Assembly (NCBI RefSeq): GCF_012396235.1
Contig: NZ_JAAXPA010000010.1
Location: forward strand, 62,001 to 126,000
Length of the DNA stretch: 64,000 nt
From: Rhodococcus opacus
Lineage (GTDB): Bacteria > Actinomycetota > Actinomycetes > Mycobacteriales > Mycobacteriaceae
Direction: 5' to 3'
Of the stretch, positions 1 through 9,105 are shown in pieces. Under the pieces are notes generated by a model. The model was not told the DNA's origin, did not search any database, and saw only the letters and a list, made by a program, of their open reading frames with translations. Within the stretch, counting starts at the first letter, position 1, and each line of letters begins with the position of its first letter. A program made the translations under genes and the position numbers.

Positions 1-89
1 CAAGACGGTCGTGACACTAGGGATGCCGTGCACCGCTGTCAACCCGCACTATGGGCGGCCCCACACCCCTTGTGGGGAAGACGCCAGCG

Positions 90-127
90 CGCCCGTGCGC
101 CCCGATCATGAACGGGGCGAACGGGCG
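90..127 (-). terminator. Hairpin terminator after the tct operon
   Basis: Two 15-nt arms (90-104 and 113-127) pair at 14 of 15 positions around an 8-nt loop. It lies 35 bp past the tctA stop codon. A second smaller hairpin (59-65 with 71-77) follows. There is no clear T-run, as is common in actinobacteria. Confidence 0.6.
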
Positions 128-161
128 TCACATGCTGGAGAGCGGTGTCGGGGGTGCGGGG

Positions 162-1670
162 TCAACGAACTTTCTGCGCACGGTGCCGGAGATGCTGAAC
201 ACCACTGACCGCGAGGGCGGTAGCCAACACCAGATACAGAGTGATGGTGATGGGACTGTCGACGAGGATGCCGAGGCTGCCTTCGGACACCGCCAGCGCG
301 CGCCGCAACTCCGTTTCTGCCATCGGCCCGAGGATCACCGCGATCAGGACCGGCGCCAGGGGAATGTTGTAGCGGCGCATGATGACACCGATCAGTCCGA
401 TGCCCACCAGCAACCACAGGTCGATGACGGACGAGCTGATGGCATAGATCCCGAGCATGGAGAACACGGTGATGCCGGCATAGAGGTAGTGCCGGGGGAT
501 CGTCAACAGTTTCGCCCAGACCCCGGCGAACGGCATATTGATCATGACCAGAATGACCAGACCGATGAAGAGGGACGCCAGCAGGGTCCAGACGAGGTCG
601 CCGCTGCGCTCGAACAGCAGCGGGCCGGGCTGCATGCCGTATTGCTGGAAGGCGGCGAGCATGATGGCCGCCGTCGCCGAGGTCGGCAATCCCAGTGCCA
701 GCAGGGCGCCCATTGCAGTACCCGCGGTCGCGTTCGCGGCGGCCTCCGGAGCCGCCAGGCCCCGGATGGAACCGGTGGTGCCGAACTCGGTGTCGTTGCT
801 CCGCTTGGCCAGGTGCTTTTCGGTCCCGTAGGCCATGAAGGTAGGCACCTCGGAGCCGCCGGCAGGAATGAGACCGAAGGGCGCCCCGAACGCCGTGCCG
901 CGCAGCCAGGCGGGCAGTGCCCGGCGGAAGTCGGCGAGGGTGAGCCGAGCCCTGCCGCCAGACGGTGTCCTGGTTGCCACGGGGTCCCGGTGAATTCGGG
1001 TGCAGACGTAGAAGACCTCGCCGAGAGCGAGCAGGCCGACGGTGATGACGACAACCGAGATTCCGTCGAACAGTTGCGGCATACCGAGTGTGAAGCGGGC
1101 GGTACCACTCGGTCCGTCGATGCCGACCAGGGCGAGGGCGAGACCGATTCCGAGGGCGGCCAGACCGCGGATGACCGATTCGGACACCACGGCTGAGATG
1201 GCGAGGAACGCGAAGATCGCCAGCGCGAAGTACTCGGCCGGTCCGAAGACCGTGGCGAGGCGGACCAAGGTCGGGGCGAAGAACACCACCATCGTGGTGG
1301 CGATCATGCCGCCGATGAAAGCCCCGATGGCGGCGGTCGCCAGCGCCTTGGCGGCCCGGCCACTGCGAGCCATGCGATGTCCTTCGAAGGTGGAGGCGAT
1401 CGCCGAGGAATTGCCGGGGGTGTTGAGAAGGATCCCGGACGTGGAGTCCCCGAAGAGGCCGCCGAAGTAGATGCCGGCGAACATGATGAACGCAGCGGTC
1501 GGTTCCAGGGAAAAGGTCACCGGCAACAGCAAGGCGACGGCCATCGACGAGCCGAGGCCGGGCAGGACGCCCACGGCCGTGCCCAGAAGCGCTCCGATCA
1601 ACACCCACAGCAGATTCATCGGAGTCAGGGCCTGCGCGAAGCCCTCGAACAGCAACGGAAGCTGATCCAT
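162..1670 (-). CDS. tctA: Tripartite tricarboxylate transporter large membrane subunit TctA
   Basis: This 502-residue, very hydrophobic protein matches the TctA family (about 500 residues, roughly 12 membrane segments), the channel subunit of binding-protein-dependent secondary transporters for citrate and other carboxylates. The N-terminal stretch with VLPGLG and the segment [21 protein letters not shown] match the family's repeated glycine/proline-rich motif. The start was set at the ATG at 1670 rather than a longer frame to 1925, because the extra 85 residues are arginine-rich and overlap tctB. The ATG overlaps the tctB stop (ATGA), which implies translational coupling. The substrate cannot be read from sequence. 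Confidence 0.93.
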   Translation of the reverse strand: MDQLPLLFEGFAQALTPMNLLWVLIGALLGTAVGVLPGLGSSMAVALLLPVTFSLEPTAAFIMFAGIYFGGLFGDSTSGILLNTPGNSSAIASTFEGHRMARSGRAAKALATAAIGAFIGGMIATTMVVFFAPTLVRLATVFGPAEYFALAIFAFLAISAVVSESVIRGLAALGIGLALALVGIDGPSGTARFTLGMPQLFDGISVVVITVGLLALGEVFYVCTRIHRDPVATRTPSGGRARLTLADFRRALPAWLRGTAFGAPFGLIPAGGSEVPTFMAYGTEKHLAKRSNDTEFGTTGSIRGLAAPEAAANATAGTAMGALLALGLPTSATAAIMLAAFQQYGMQPGPLLFERSGDLVWTLLASLFIGLVILVMINMPFAGVWAKLLTIPRHYLYAGITVFSMLGIYAISSSVIDLWLLVGIGLIGVIMRRYNIPLAPVLIAVILGPMAETELRRALAVSEGSLGILVDSPITITLYLVLATALAVSGVQHLRHRAQKVR

Positions 1671-2293
1671 CAGAACATCCCTCCCACGAACCCGGACGGC
1701 AGCGGTAATCCCAGGCCGGCGCTGAATGCGAGCTGGATGACGGACGAGAACAACAGCGCGACACCGACGTCGAACACCGGGCGCGTACTGCCCAGGGCCC
1801 GGGCAACCACCCAGAACAGCAAGGCGGCGCAGAGGATCCAGCCCACCGGGTTGAGCAGGACGATGAACACGATGGCGGCAGCGAGCACCTGCGCGAGGGT
1901 GCGCCAGTCCGAGTACGTCTTCCAACGCGGCGACTTCGGTGCGGGGCGGGCGTCGGTGCGCTCGTCGCCGACGTCACCGAGGTCGCGGAGCATCTCGGCG
2001 GAGAAGTCGCCGTGTCCGGGATGCGGTTCGGTATCGGGCACGCGGGGGTGCCGCAGGATATCGATGGCCAGCGCGGTCGCTGTCCCGTACAGCACGGCGC
2101 AGACGATGATCGGGAAGAACTGCGGGCCCGGGACGGCGGTGCCGAGGACGTGCATGGAGACGGTGCCGATGGTGAAGCAGACGGCCAGCACGTAGAGCAG
2201 TGCGGCGACCACGAATTCGCTGCGACCGGTCCAGAATCGTCGTCGCTGCGAAGCGCTGGTCGACGGGACGGCGTGGCTGTGGATGATACTCAT
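1670..2293 (-). CDS. tctB: Tripartite tricarboxylate transporter small membrane subunit TctB
   Basis: This is a 207-residue protein with about four predicted membrane segments: one near residues 25-45, one near 55-75 and two in the C-terminal third. They are split by a charged cytosolic loop. This layout and the position between tctC and tctA identify TctB, the poorly conserved small subunit. The ATG at 2293 overlaps the end of tctC, and the stop overlaps the tctA start, so tctC, tctB and tctA form one tightly coupled unit. A longer frame to 2413 was rejected because it only adds out-of-character histidine/arginine sequence inside tctC. Confidence 0.88.
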   Translation of the reverse strand: MSIIHSHAVPSTSASQRRRFWTGRSEFVVAALLYVLAVCFTIGTVSMHVLGTAVPGPQFFPIIVCAVLYGTATALAIDILRHPRVPDTEPHPGHGDFSAEMLRDLGDVGDERTDARPAPKSPRWKTYSDWRTLAQVLAAAIVFIVLLNPVGWILCAALLFWVVARALGSTRPVFDVGVALLFSSVIQLAFSAGLGLPLPSGFVGGMF

Positions 2294-3267
2294 CGTCCGA
2301 GTTCCTCGATGATGTCTTGGGCTCGTGCGACCTCGAGTTCGATGAACTGCGCGAACTCGGTGTCGGTCGAGAAGGTGTCGGTCCAGTTGTTGCGGTCGAT
2401 GGCCTCTTGCCACTGCGGTGAGTCCCGCATCTCGGTGACGATGTCGACGAGTTCTCGTTTGGCCTCATCGGTGACGCCGGGGGCTGCAACGACGCCCAAC
2501 CAGTTCGACATGGCCACATCCACGCCCTGTTCGCGGAACGTCGGCAGATCGATTCCGTCGATGCGCTCGGGTGCGGAGATGGCCAGGGCCCGCAGGGTGC
2601 CGGCTTCGATCTGGTCACTGACTTCGTTGTAGCCGGACACTCCGGCCGTGGTGACGTGGGAGAGCAGGGCGGACAATGCTTCTCCTCCTCCGGAATAGGG
2701 GATGTAGTTGACCTCTCGCGGATCGATGCCGGTCTGTTTGGCGAGCAGACCGCTCAGGAGATGGTCGATTGAGCCGAGGGAGCCACCACTGACCGAGGTT
2801 CCGCCGGGGTCGCGCCGCCACGCGGCGATGAAGTCGTCGAGGGTCTGAATCGGAGAGTCCGCGGGGACGACCAATGCCGCGTAATAGTCGGCCATGCGGG
2901 CGATCGGCACGACGTCGGCGAGGGACTCGGGATTGTCCGACAGTTCCACCGCGCCGACCATCACCCCGCCGGTGACCATCAGGGCATCCTCGCGTCCCGG
3001 GTTCTGGACGAATTGGCTCAATCCGATGGTGCCGCCCGCACCGGGAACATTGACGACCTGGGGATTGTTCACCGTTCCCTGACTGCGCAGTGCTTGCTGA
3101 GCCTCCCGTGCGAAGCCGTCCCACCCGCCGCCGGGAGCCGCGGGGGCAACCAGGGTGAGTTTGCTGCGTGCGGTGGCCGTTCCTCCCGAGGAGGCGGCGT
3201 TGACGAAAGCCAGCACGGTGACTGCGGCGACCAGGAGGCCGAACAGAACGGTAGGGAGCGGCTTCAT
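2290..3267 (-). CDS. tctC: Tripartite tricarboxylate transporter substrate-binding protein TctC
   Basis: This 325-residue exported protein begins with Met-Lys and a hydrophobic stretch (about residues 6-25) that reads as a signal peptide or membrane anchor. The mature part has the Bug/TctC family features: a VAPAAPGGGWD segment near the N terminus, VNVPGAGGTIG, and a C-terminal NWLGVVAAPGV. In this family the bound carboxylate is held by two main-chain loops, so specificity cannot be predicted. The ATG at 3267 has a GGGAGAGGA site 7 nt upstream, which decides the start. It lies 77 bp after the hydrolase gene in the same operon. Confidence 0.92.
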   Translation of the reverse strand: MKPLPTVLFGLLVAAVTVLAFVNAASSGGTATARSKLTLVAPAAPGGGWDGFAREAQQALRSQGTVNNPQVVNVPGAGGTIGLSQFVQNPGREDALMVTGGVMVGAVELSDNPESLADVVPIARMADYYAALVVPADSPIQTLDDFIAAWRRDPGGTSVSGGSLGSIDHLLSGLLAKQTGIDPREVNYIPYSGGGEALSALLSHVTTAGVSGYNEVSDQIEAGTLRALAISAPERIDGIDLPTFREQGVDVAMSNWLGVVAAPGVTDEAKRELVDIVTEMRDSPQWQEAIDRNNWTDTFSTDTEFAQFIELEVARAQDIIEELGR

Positions 3268-3344
3268 GGCGGGTCCTCTCCCCGGACGCGTTCGAGGTCG
3301 GCGGTGCTCATCGGTCGGCGACGTGCGTGCAGCGCGCGGCATGG

Positions 3345-4238
3345 CTAGCGACCGGTGAAGTACAGGCGGCGGGCGAAGTCGGCGACCGCTTCGCTCATCG
3401 CGGCGGGCTGCTCGGGCGCCAGTGCATGCCCGGCGTCAGGGATGACGGACACGGTGACGCGCTCGCCGAGCATCGGCTTGAAGATGTCGGGCACGACGAC
3501 CGCGTCGAACTGGGCTTGCAGGTCGAGCATAGGGGCCGTGCCACCGGCGAAGTAGGCGTCGACCGGGGTCACGTTGCGCGCGTGTGCCTGTGCGCGGTGG
3601 GTCTCGGGGAACCACCCGGTCAGCCACGGACGGGGGTCGTGGCCGGGGGCGAAGAACGCTTGCTGAAGGTAGCGGAGGCGCTGTGCTTCCGGCAGCGACA
3701 GATCGCCGGCCCCGTCGATGGCCTCACGCAACCTGCCGTAGGGCTTCTCGGTGGACTCGGGAGGCAGCTTGCCGGCCGACGCCGCGGCCATGACCAGCCC
3801 GCGCACCAGCTCCGGCCGGTCCTGAGCCAACATTCGCGCCGGCTGGCTGCCCCAGGCGTGCCCGACCACGACCGCGGGCCCGGCCTGCTCGTGGTCGAGA
3901 ACAGCCGCCACATCCGCCGCGAAGGCGTGCATATCGAGGTGGTCCATCGGCCCCTTGCTCGCACCGATCCCGCGTGGCTGGGGGCGCAGAACCCGGAAAC
4001 CGGCAGCGGTGAGGCGGGGAGCGACGTCGTCGTAGTCCTCGGCTGCGCGACCGAGGGACGGCAGGATGACGATCACGGGACCGCGGCCCTGGCTCAGGGT
4101 TTCGATCTGAACATCGTTGTAGGCGAAGATCGTTCGTTCCACCTCCGCCGAGGTGCCGGGGGCCGGGGCAGGTGATGCCGTCGAGGGCGCGGTCGCTGCG
4201 CCACGCAGCGGGCCGGGGGGTAGGTCACTCGGGTTCAC
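3345..4238 (-). CDS. Alpha/beta hydrolase-fold protein lacking the nucleophile serine
   Basis: This is a 297-residue alpha/beta-hydrolase fold protein, first gene of the leftward tct operon. The fold is clear: LPSLGRAAEDY near residue 60, RPQPRGIGAS, and a C-terminal DAGHAL that supplies the histidine. The nucleophile elbow reads GHAWGSQ, so the residue expected to be Ser, Asp or Cys is alanine (codon GCC). It may be inactive, act by a cofactor-free route, or bind rather than cleave its ligand. The start is the GTG at 4238, preceded by GAAGGGA; a longer frame to 4310 has no such site. Its place beside tctCBA suggests it acts on the imported acid or an ester of it. Confidence 0.85.
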   Translation of the reverse strand: MNPSDLPPGPLRGAATAPSTASPAPAPGTSAEVERTIFAYNDVQIETLSQGRGPVIVILPSLGRAAEDYDDVAPRLTAAGFRVLRPQPRGIGASKGPMDHLDMHAFAADVAAVLDHEQAGPAVVVGHAWGSQPARMLAQDRPELVRGLVMAAASAGKLPPESTEKPYGRLREAIDGAGDLSLPEAQRLRYLQQAFFAPGHDPRPWLTGWFPETHRAQAHARNVTPVDAYFAGGTAPMLDLQAQFDAVVVPDIFKPMLGERVTVSVIPDAGHALAPEQPAAMSEAVADFARRLYFTGR

Positions 4239-4352
4239 AGGGTTCCCTTCATGCCGAATCGGCAGGTATCGAGTTCTGAGGTGGGGAGGGGAGAGATGTC
4301 CGGAACCCACACGCCAGACGAGGGCGAAGCGGGCTCACCGCCCGCTGAAATG

Positions 4353-4384
4353 TTCGACAGACGTACATCCGTACGGCTGTCGAA
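4353..4384. promoter_or_regulatory. Candidate operator A (CGTAC-N4-GTACG palindrome)
   Basis: This is a nested inverted repeat: outer arms TTCGACAG (4353-4360) and CTGTCGAA (4377-4384) enclose CGTAC-ATCC-GTACG. It lies in the 337-bp space between the divergent hydrolase-tct operon and the symporter operon. The same core recurs at 4537-4550 and, with a longer spacer, before the iclR gene. It is probably a binding site for the IclR regulator of this locus (inference). Confidence 0.5.
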
Positions 4385-4535
4385 TACGCTAAACGTGCTC
4401 CACGACACTGTCAACACCTCACCGTGACTGCCATCACTGTACGTTGACCTGCTCCATTCGACCTTGAGTGCTGTGGTCGACGCCCGAGCGGGTGTTGACA
4501 GAGATTCACGCCACTCCGTATCGTCGTGAACGTCT

Positions 4536-4551
4536 TACGTACAAATGTACG
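4536..4551. promoter_or_regulatory. Candidate operator B (CGTAC-N4-GTACG palindrome)
   Basis: ACGTACA and TGTACGT are separated by 2 nt, giving the same CGTAC-N4-GTACG core as site A. It lies 25 bp upstream of the symporter start, so a bound protein would block or recruit polymerase for the rightward operon. The rest of 4239-4575 holds no gene. Confidence 0.5.
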
Positions 4552-4575
4552 TCCTGCGAACAAATGGACTTCGAT

Positions 4576-5937
4576 ATGTCTGACTCGACCCCCGCGGCAC
4601 CCGCGAAACGCCCGTCGCTCTTGCGCAAGGCCTTCATCACCCACCTGTACGTCACCGTCCTGGTCTCGATCGTCCTGGGCGCGGTGGTCGGGCTGATCTG
4701 GCCGAACGTGGGTACCGCCCTGCAACCGCTCGGTGACGGCTGGATCTCGTTGATCCGCATGCTCATCGGCCCGGTGGTCTTCTGCGCGATCGTGACCGGC
4801 ATCGCCTCGGCCGGCCAGCTCGCCGGAGTCGGTCGCATCGGCCTCAAGGCACTCGTCTACTTCGAGGTCGTCACGACGATCGCGCTGATCGTCGGCCTCG
4901 TCGTGGTGGACGTGATCAAACCCGGCGCCGGCGTCAACGCCGACCCGGACGACCTGGCGATCACCGGATCGGCGGAGAAATACATCTCCACCGCCGAGAA
5001 CACGCACTGGTACTCGTTCCTGATCAACATCATTCCCGACACCGTGGTCAGCGCCTTCACCGGACACAGCATCCTGCAGGTGCTGCTCGTCGCACTGCTG
5101 TTCGCGATCTCCCTGCGTGCGGTCGGCACCCCCGCGGCACCGGTGGTCAAGGGAATCAATATCGTCGGCGACATCTTCTTCGACATGGTCCGGCTGGTGC
5201 TGTACTTGGCACCGATCGGCGCCTTCGGTGCAATGGCCTACGCCACCGGTGCCTACGGCTGGTCCACCCTGCAGAGCCTGGCCTCGCTGGTCGTGACGTT
5301 CTGGGTCACCGGAATCCTGTTCTGCCTGACCGTCTTCGGCATCATCTGCCGGATGGCCGGCATCCGGGTGCTGCGCCTGTACGGCTACTTCAAGCCCGAG
5401 ATCCTGGTGACCCTGGGAACGTCGAACTACGAGGCCGTCATGCCGCAGCTGATGGAAAAACTCATCAAGATCGGCTGCCCGCCCCGCATCGTCAACCTGG
5501 TAGTTCCCGCCGGATACGCCTTCAACTCCGACGGCGTCTGCCTCTACCTCGGGTTCTCCTCCCTGTTCCTGGCCCAGGCCTTCGGCATCGACATGAGCTT
5601 GACCCAGCAACTCGCCCTGCTCGCCGTTTTCCTCATCACCTCCAAGGGCGCGGCCGGGGTGGCCGGCGCAGGATTCGTCATCCTCGCCGCGACCTTGCCC
5701 ACCACCGGGGTCATTCCGGTCGCCGGCATCATGCTCATCCTCGGCGTCGACCGGTTCATGTCCACCATGCGCGGCCTGGTCAGCCTGTCCGGGCAGATGC
5801 TCGGCAGCATCGTCGTCAGCCGCTGGGAAAAGCAGTTCGATCCCACCTACGCCACCGAGGTCATGAAAGGGCACACCACCCCGACCGTGATCGACGCCGA
5901 ACCGACTGTCGCCCCCAAAGAATTCGCCGCGAAATAA
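4576..5937 (+). CDS. Dicarboxylate/amino acid:cation symporter (DctA/GltP family)
   Basis: This 453-residue membrane protein belongs to the DAACS family that imports C4-dicarboxylates or acidic amino acids with Na+ or H+. Family marks are LGTSNYEAVMPQL in hairpin 1 (near residue 278), VVPAGYAFNSDG in TM7, and LITSKGAAGVAGAGF in hairpin 2. Two motif positions differ from textbook DctA: the TM7 motif NMDGT is NSDGV, and the serine-rich SSS of hairpin 1 is SNY, so specificity may differ. An ATG at 4576 was preferred; another at 4564 is possible. It opens the rightward operon, giving the locus a second transporter for organic acids. Confidence 0.9.
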   Translation: MSDSTPAAPAKRPSLLRKAFITHLYVTVLVSIVLGAVVGLIWPNVGTALQPLGDGWISLIRMLIGPVVFCAIVTGIASAGQLAGVGRIGLKALVYFEVVTTIALIVGLVVVDVIKPGAGVNADPDDLAITGSAEKYISTAENTHWYSFLINIIPDTVVSAFTGHSILQVLLVALLFAISLRAVGTPAAPVVKGINIVGDIFFDMVRLVLYLAPIGAFGAMAYATGAYGWSTLQSLASLVVTFWVTGILFCLTVFGIICRMAGIRVLRLYGYFKPEILVTLGTSNYEAVMPQLMEKLIKIGCPPRIVNLVVPAGYAFNSDGVCLYLGFSSLFLAQAFGIDMSLTQQLALLAVFLITSKGAAGVAGAGFVILAATLPTTGVIPVAGIMLILGVDRFMSTMRGLVSLSGQMLGSIVVSRWEKQFDPTYATEVMKGHTTPTVIDAEPTVAPKEFAAK

Positions 5938-5982
5938 CGCGCCGACCCGCCAGAACACCGATCGACCAAAGGACGAATAATC

Positions 5983-6519
5983 GTGGCAAGAGTCGTACCC
6001 GCGACGGGTACCGGAGAAGTCGCCGACCGAGTGCGCGCTCGCCGCGGCGGCCACCTCACCCCGCTCGACGAGGCGCTGCTGCACAGCGAGCCCTTCGCCG
6101 ACGGCTGGAACACCCTGCTCGGCGCGGTCCGCAGCAACATGGACCTGCCGGGCGAGTTGCGGGAGCTGGCGATCTGCCGGGTTGCCGACCTCAACAGCGC
6201 CGAGTACGAGTGGCGCGCCCACGCCCCGCTGGCACTGCGTGAGGGCATGTCCGCAGAACAGGTCGCAGCCCTACGGGACGGCGCCGACTCCACGCCGCTC
6301 ACCCCGCGGCAGCTGCTGGTCCGCGACTACACCGATGCGATGACTCGGACGGTGTCGGTTGACGACGAACTGAGCAACCGACTGCACTCGGAACTGGGCA
6401 CCCAGCAGTTCGTCGAACTCACCGGAACCATCGCCGCTTACAACATGGTGTCGAGGTTCCTCGTCGCCCTCCACGTCGGACAGCAACGACAGACCGAAGA
6501 AAGTGAAGTAACAGCATGA
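5983..6519 (+). CDS. Carboxymuconolactone decarboxylase-like (AhpD-fold) protein
   Basis: This 178-residue protein has the all-helical CMD fold. The diagnostic segment is ELRELAICRVADLNSAEYEW followed by a histidine, like 4-carboxymuconolactone decarboxylases. It lacks the CxxC pair of AhpD peroxidase-type members, so a decarboxylase or lactonase role is more likely than a redox one. The GTG at 5983 follows an AAGGACGA site. It is 45 bp after the symporter gene, and its stop overlaps the next start (ATGA), so it is co-translated with the dehydrogenase. In this setting it probably handles a carboxylated lactone intermediate (inference). Confidence 0.85.
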   Translation: MARVVPATGTGEVADRVRARRGGHLTPLDEALLHSEPFADGWNTLLGAVRSNMDLPGELRELAICRVADLNSAEYEWRAHAPLALREGMSAEQVAALRDGADSTPLTPRQLLVRDYTDAMTRTVSVDDELSNRLHSELGTQQFVELTGTIAAYNMVSRFLVALHVGQQRQTEESEVTA

Positions 6520-7316
6520 GTGCACGCCTGCAGGGCAAGGTCGCGATCGTCACCGGAGCCGGAAGCGTCGGCCCGGGCTGGGGCAACGGCCGGGCAGCGG
6601 CCGTCCGCTTCGCCGAAGAGGGCGCACGCGTCTTCGCCGTCGACCTCAACCGCGACGCCCTCGACGAAACCGTCGCCCGCTTCGACGGGCCCGACGGTGC
6701 CATCGTCCCGTTCCAGTGCGACGTCACCGACACCGACGCGGTGCGCACAATGGTCGACGAATGCCGTGGCACGCTCGGAGCCATCGACGTCCTGGTCAAC
6801 AACGTCGGCGGATCCCGCGCCGGGGGACCGGTGGAGATGAGCGAGGAGGACTGGAACCGTCAGCTCGAATTCAACCTCACCACCACCTTTCTGACCTGTA
6901 AGCATGTGCTCCCGCACATGAAGGAGGCCGGGTCGGGCGCCATCGTCAACACCGCCTCCACCTCCGGTATCCGCTGGACCGGCGCCGCCCAGTCCGCCTA
7001 CGCGGCCTCGAAGGCCGGCATCATCGCCTTCACCCGTTCGATCGCCGTGCAGCACGCCCCGCTCGGCATCCGCGCGAACACCGTCGTTCCCGGCCAGCTG
7101 CACACCCCGATGGTCGAGGTCCGGCTCGCGGGCCAGCGGACCGGGGGAGACGTCGACAAATTGCTCGAGCAGCGCGTGGCCCGGATCCCGCTCGGTTTCA
7201 TGGGTGACGGCCGCGACACCGCGAACGTCGCGCTGTTCCTCGCCTCCGACGAGGCACGGTTCATCACCGCCACCGAGATCGTCGTCGACGGCGGCATGTC
7301 CGCCCGCTGCGACTGA
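6516..7316 (+). CDS. Short-chain dehydrogenase/reductase
   Basis: This is a 266-residue classical SDR. The nucleotide-binding glycine motif TGAGSVGPGWGNG sits at residues 13-25 and is longer than the usual TGxxxGxG. NNVGG follows at 95-99, then Asn120, a catalytic serine near 148-150, and YAASK with Tyr162 and Lys166. Asp43 at the end of beta-2 favours NAD(H). It overlaps the upstream gene by 4 nt. It should oxidise or reduce a hydroxyl or carbonyl group of the pathway intermediate; the substrate is not visible from sequence. Confidence 0.92.
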   Translation: MSARLQGKVAIVTGAGSVGPGWGNGRAAAVRFAEEGARVFAVDLNRDALDETVARFDGPDGAIVPFQCDVTDTDAVRTMVDECRGTLGAIDVLVNNVGGSRAGGPVEMSEEDWNRQLEFNLTTTFLTCKHVLPHMKEAGSGAIVNTASTSGIRWTGAAQSAYAASKAGIIAFTRSIAVQHAPLGIRANTVVPGQLHTPMVEVRLAGQRTGGDVDKLLEQRVARIPLGFMGDGRDTANVALFLASDEARFITATEIVVDGGMSARCD

Positions 7317-7346
7317 CGACCCGCCCGTCGCCCGACAGGAGATCCC

Positions 7347-8228
7347 ATGACCCTCGGACCCGAACCCACCATCCCTGGACCACTCGTACACCCCACACCG
7401 CCGTCCTTCCGGCCCCCGCCGGGATCGTGTGACAGCCACTGCCACGTCTTCGGCCCGGCCGCGACGTTCCCCTTCGCCCCGGACCGCACCTTCACCCCAC
7501 CCGACGTCCCCGAAGCCGCACTGGCACGGTTGCACCGGACGCTCGGGATAGACCGTGCGGTCATCGTCCAATCCGCCTCGCACGGACGAGATCAGGCGGT
7601 TCTGATCGATGCGCTGCGTACCGGCGGCGGCCGCTACCGCGGTGTCGCCCTGATCGGACTCGACACCCCGCGCAGCGAACTCGACCGACTACACGCCGAG
7701 GGTGTGCGCGGGATCCGGCTGCAGTTCATGCCGCACCTCGGGGCGGCACCGACGGACGAGGAGATTCTGCGGTACGCCGACCTGGTCGAGCCGCTCGGCT
7801 GGCACGTCGAGATTCACGTCGCGGGCACCGGAGCCGTCGACCGCTTCGGTGTCATCACCAAGATCCCCACCCGCGTGGTGATCGACCACCTCGGCCGGGT
7901 GGACTTGAACGACGGCCTCGACAGCCCGCCCGTGCAGGCACTGCGACGACTGCTCGACACCGGCACCGTCTGGCTGAAACTGAGCGGCACCTACCGAGTC
8001 ACCCTCACCGGCGCGCCCTATGACGACGCCAACGCGCTCGCCGCATCCCTGGCGGCGCACGCCCCCGAGCGCGTCGTGTGGGGGACCGACTTCCCCCACC
8101 CCAACCTCTACGGCCCGATGCCCGACGACGGGATCCTCCTCGACGGCATCCCGGACATCGTTCCCGACGAGAGAAACCGACACAAACTCCTGGTCGCCAA
8201 CCCGACGGAATTGTTCGACTTCTCCTGA
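7347..8228 (+). CDS. Amidohydrolase-2 family hydrolase, LigI (2-pyrone-4,6-dicarboxylate lactonase)-like
   Basis: This 293-residue TIM-barrel metal hydrolase carries the amidohydrolase motif CDSHCHVFGP (His31, His33), an internal VIDHLGRVD with a histidine ligand, and a C-terminal VWGTDFPHPN holding the catalytic aspartate. The spacing and the WGTDFPHPN block resemble LigI, which opens the PDC lactone in protocatechuate and gallate breakdown. It is the last gene of the rightward operon, 30 bp after the dehydrogenase and ahead of a strong terminator. With a CMD-like protein and carboxylate transporters nearby, hydrolysis of a lactone or pyrone carboxylate is the likely role, though the exact substrate is unproven. 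Confidence 0.85.
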   Translation: MTLGPEPTIPGPLVHPTPPSFRPPPGSCDSHCHVFGPAATFPFAPDRTFTPPDVPEAALARLHRTLGIDRAVIVQSASHGRDQAVLIDALRTGGGRYRGVALIGLDTPRSELDRLHAEGVRGIRLQFMPHLGAAPTDEEILRYADLVEPLGWHVEIHVAGTGAVDRFGVITKIPTRVVIDHLGRVDLNDGLDSPPVQALRRLLDTGTVWLKLSGTYRVTLTGAPYDDANALAASLAAHAPERVVWGTDFPHPNLYGPMPDDGILLDGIPDIVPDERNRHKLLVANPTELFDFS

Positions 8229-8250
8229 CCGCCAGCACCGTCTGAAATAG

Positions 8251-8288
8251 ATACGGGCGCAGATCCTTTGCCGGGTCTGCGCCCGTAT
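8251..8288. terminator. Bidirectional terminator between convergent genes
   Basis: A perfect 13-bp inverted repeat (8251-8263 and 8276-8288) with a 12-nt loop sits between the rightward amidohydrolase and the leftward iclR gene. The arms end in ATAC/GTAT, giving short A/T tracts on both strands. Confidence 0.8.
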
Positions 8289-8295
8289 TGATGTG

Positions 8296-9087
8296 TCAGC
8301 CCGAGGCGGTGTGATGCCGCGAAAAGCGGCTGTGACTCGAGATGGTCTCCGCAGTACGGAGCAACTGCGGAACCACCTCCTCTTCCAGAGACTGCACCGT
8401 CACCCGTGCCGCATTGGCAGAGACGTTCAGCGCCATGATCGGGCGGCCCTGATGATCGTGCACGGGCACGGCCGCCGACCGCACCCCTTCCTCCCGCTCG
8501 CCGTCGATGATCGCGAAACCTTGCTTGCGGACCCGGGCCAATTCCTCACGCAGCTCGTCCGGATCGCAAATCGTTGTGGGCGTCAATCGTCGGAGTTCGG
8601 TGCTCGCGAGATACTCGTCCAGCGCCTGCGGCGACAACGAGGCCAACAGCACCCGGCCCAACGACGTGGGATACGCCGGCAGCCGGGCTCCCACGGTCAA
8701 CGTGATCGTCATCGACCGGGCCGCCGGAACGCGGGCCACGTACACGATATCGGGAGCGTCCAGGACCGCCAAAGACACCGACTCCCGCACCGAATCGGCA
8801 AGATCGCGCATGTAGGGCATCGCGTGATCCCACACCGGCGTCGACGACAGGTAGGCGTACCCGAGTCGCATCATTTGCGGCGTCAGCACGAAGGTCTTGT
8901 TCTCCGCGGGTGATGCGAAGCCCAGTCGCACCAACGTGAGTAGGATCCGCCGCACCGTGGGGCGGGTCAGCCCGGTCAGCGCGGACGCCTCCGAAATGGT
9001 CAGGGCGGGATGCTCGGCGCTGAACGCCTCGATCACTTGAAACGCCTTGCTGACCGACTCGATGTAGTCCGGATCGTCTCTCGGCAT
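8296..9087 (-). CDS. IclR-family transcriptional regulator
   Basis: This 263-residue regulator has an N-terminal winged helix (about residues 8-70, with ISEASALTGLTRPTVRRIL as the HTH) and a C-terminal IclR ligand domain containing YPTSLGRVLLASL, EREEGVRSAAVPVHD and a closing LNVSA segment. IclR proteins usually sense a pathway acid and control catabolic operons nearby. The start is the ATG at 9087 with GGAGGAG about 9 nt upstream; a frame reaching 9372 runs through a terminator and was rejected. It is likely the regulator of the tct and symporter operons. Confidence 0.92.
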   Translation of the reverse strand: MPRDDPDYIESVSKAFQVIEAFSAEHPALTISEASALTGLTRPTVRRILLTLVRLGFASPAENKTFVLTPQMMRLGYAYLSSTPVWDHAMPYMRDLADSVRESVSLAVLDAPDIVYVARVPAARSMTITLTVGARLPAYPTSLGRVLLASLSPQALDEYLASTELRRLTPTTICDPDELREELARVRKQGFAIIDGEREEGVRSAAVPVHDHQGRPIMALNVSANAARVTVQSLEEEVVPQLLRTAETISSHSRFSRHHTASG

Positions 9088-9105
9088 CTGCCTGTGCTCC
9101 TCCTC

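Noticed and set aside
106-1977. Minus-strand open frame of 623 codons over tctA/tctB
   Set aside because: It is Arg/Ser/Pro-rich shadow sequence of tctA in another frame; the tctA frame has the membrane segments and family motifs.
4411-6222. Minus-strand open frame of 603 codons over the symporter gene
   Set aside because: Its Asp/Gly/His/Gln-rich composition is that of antisense to a GC-rich membrane protein, with no motif.
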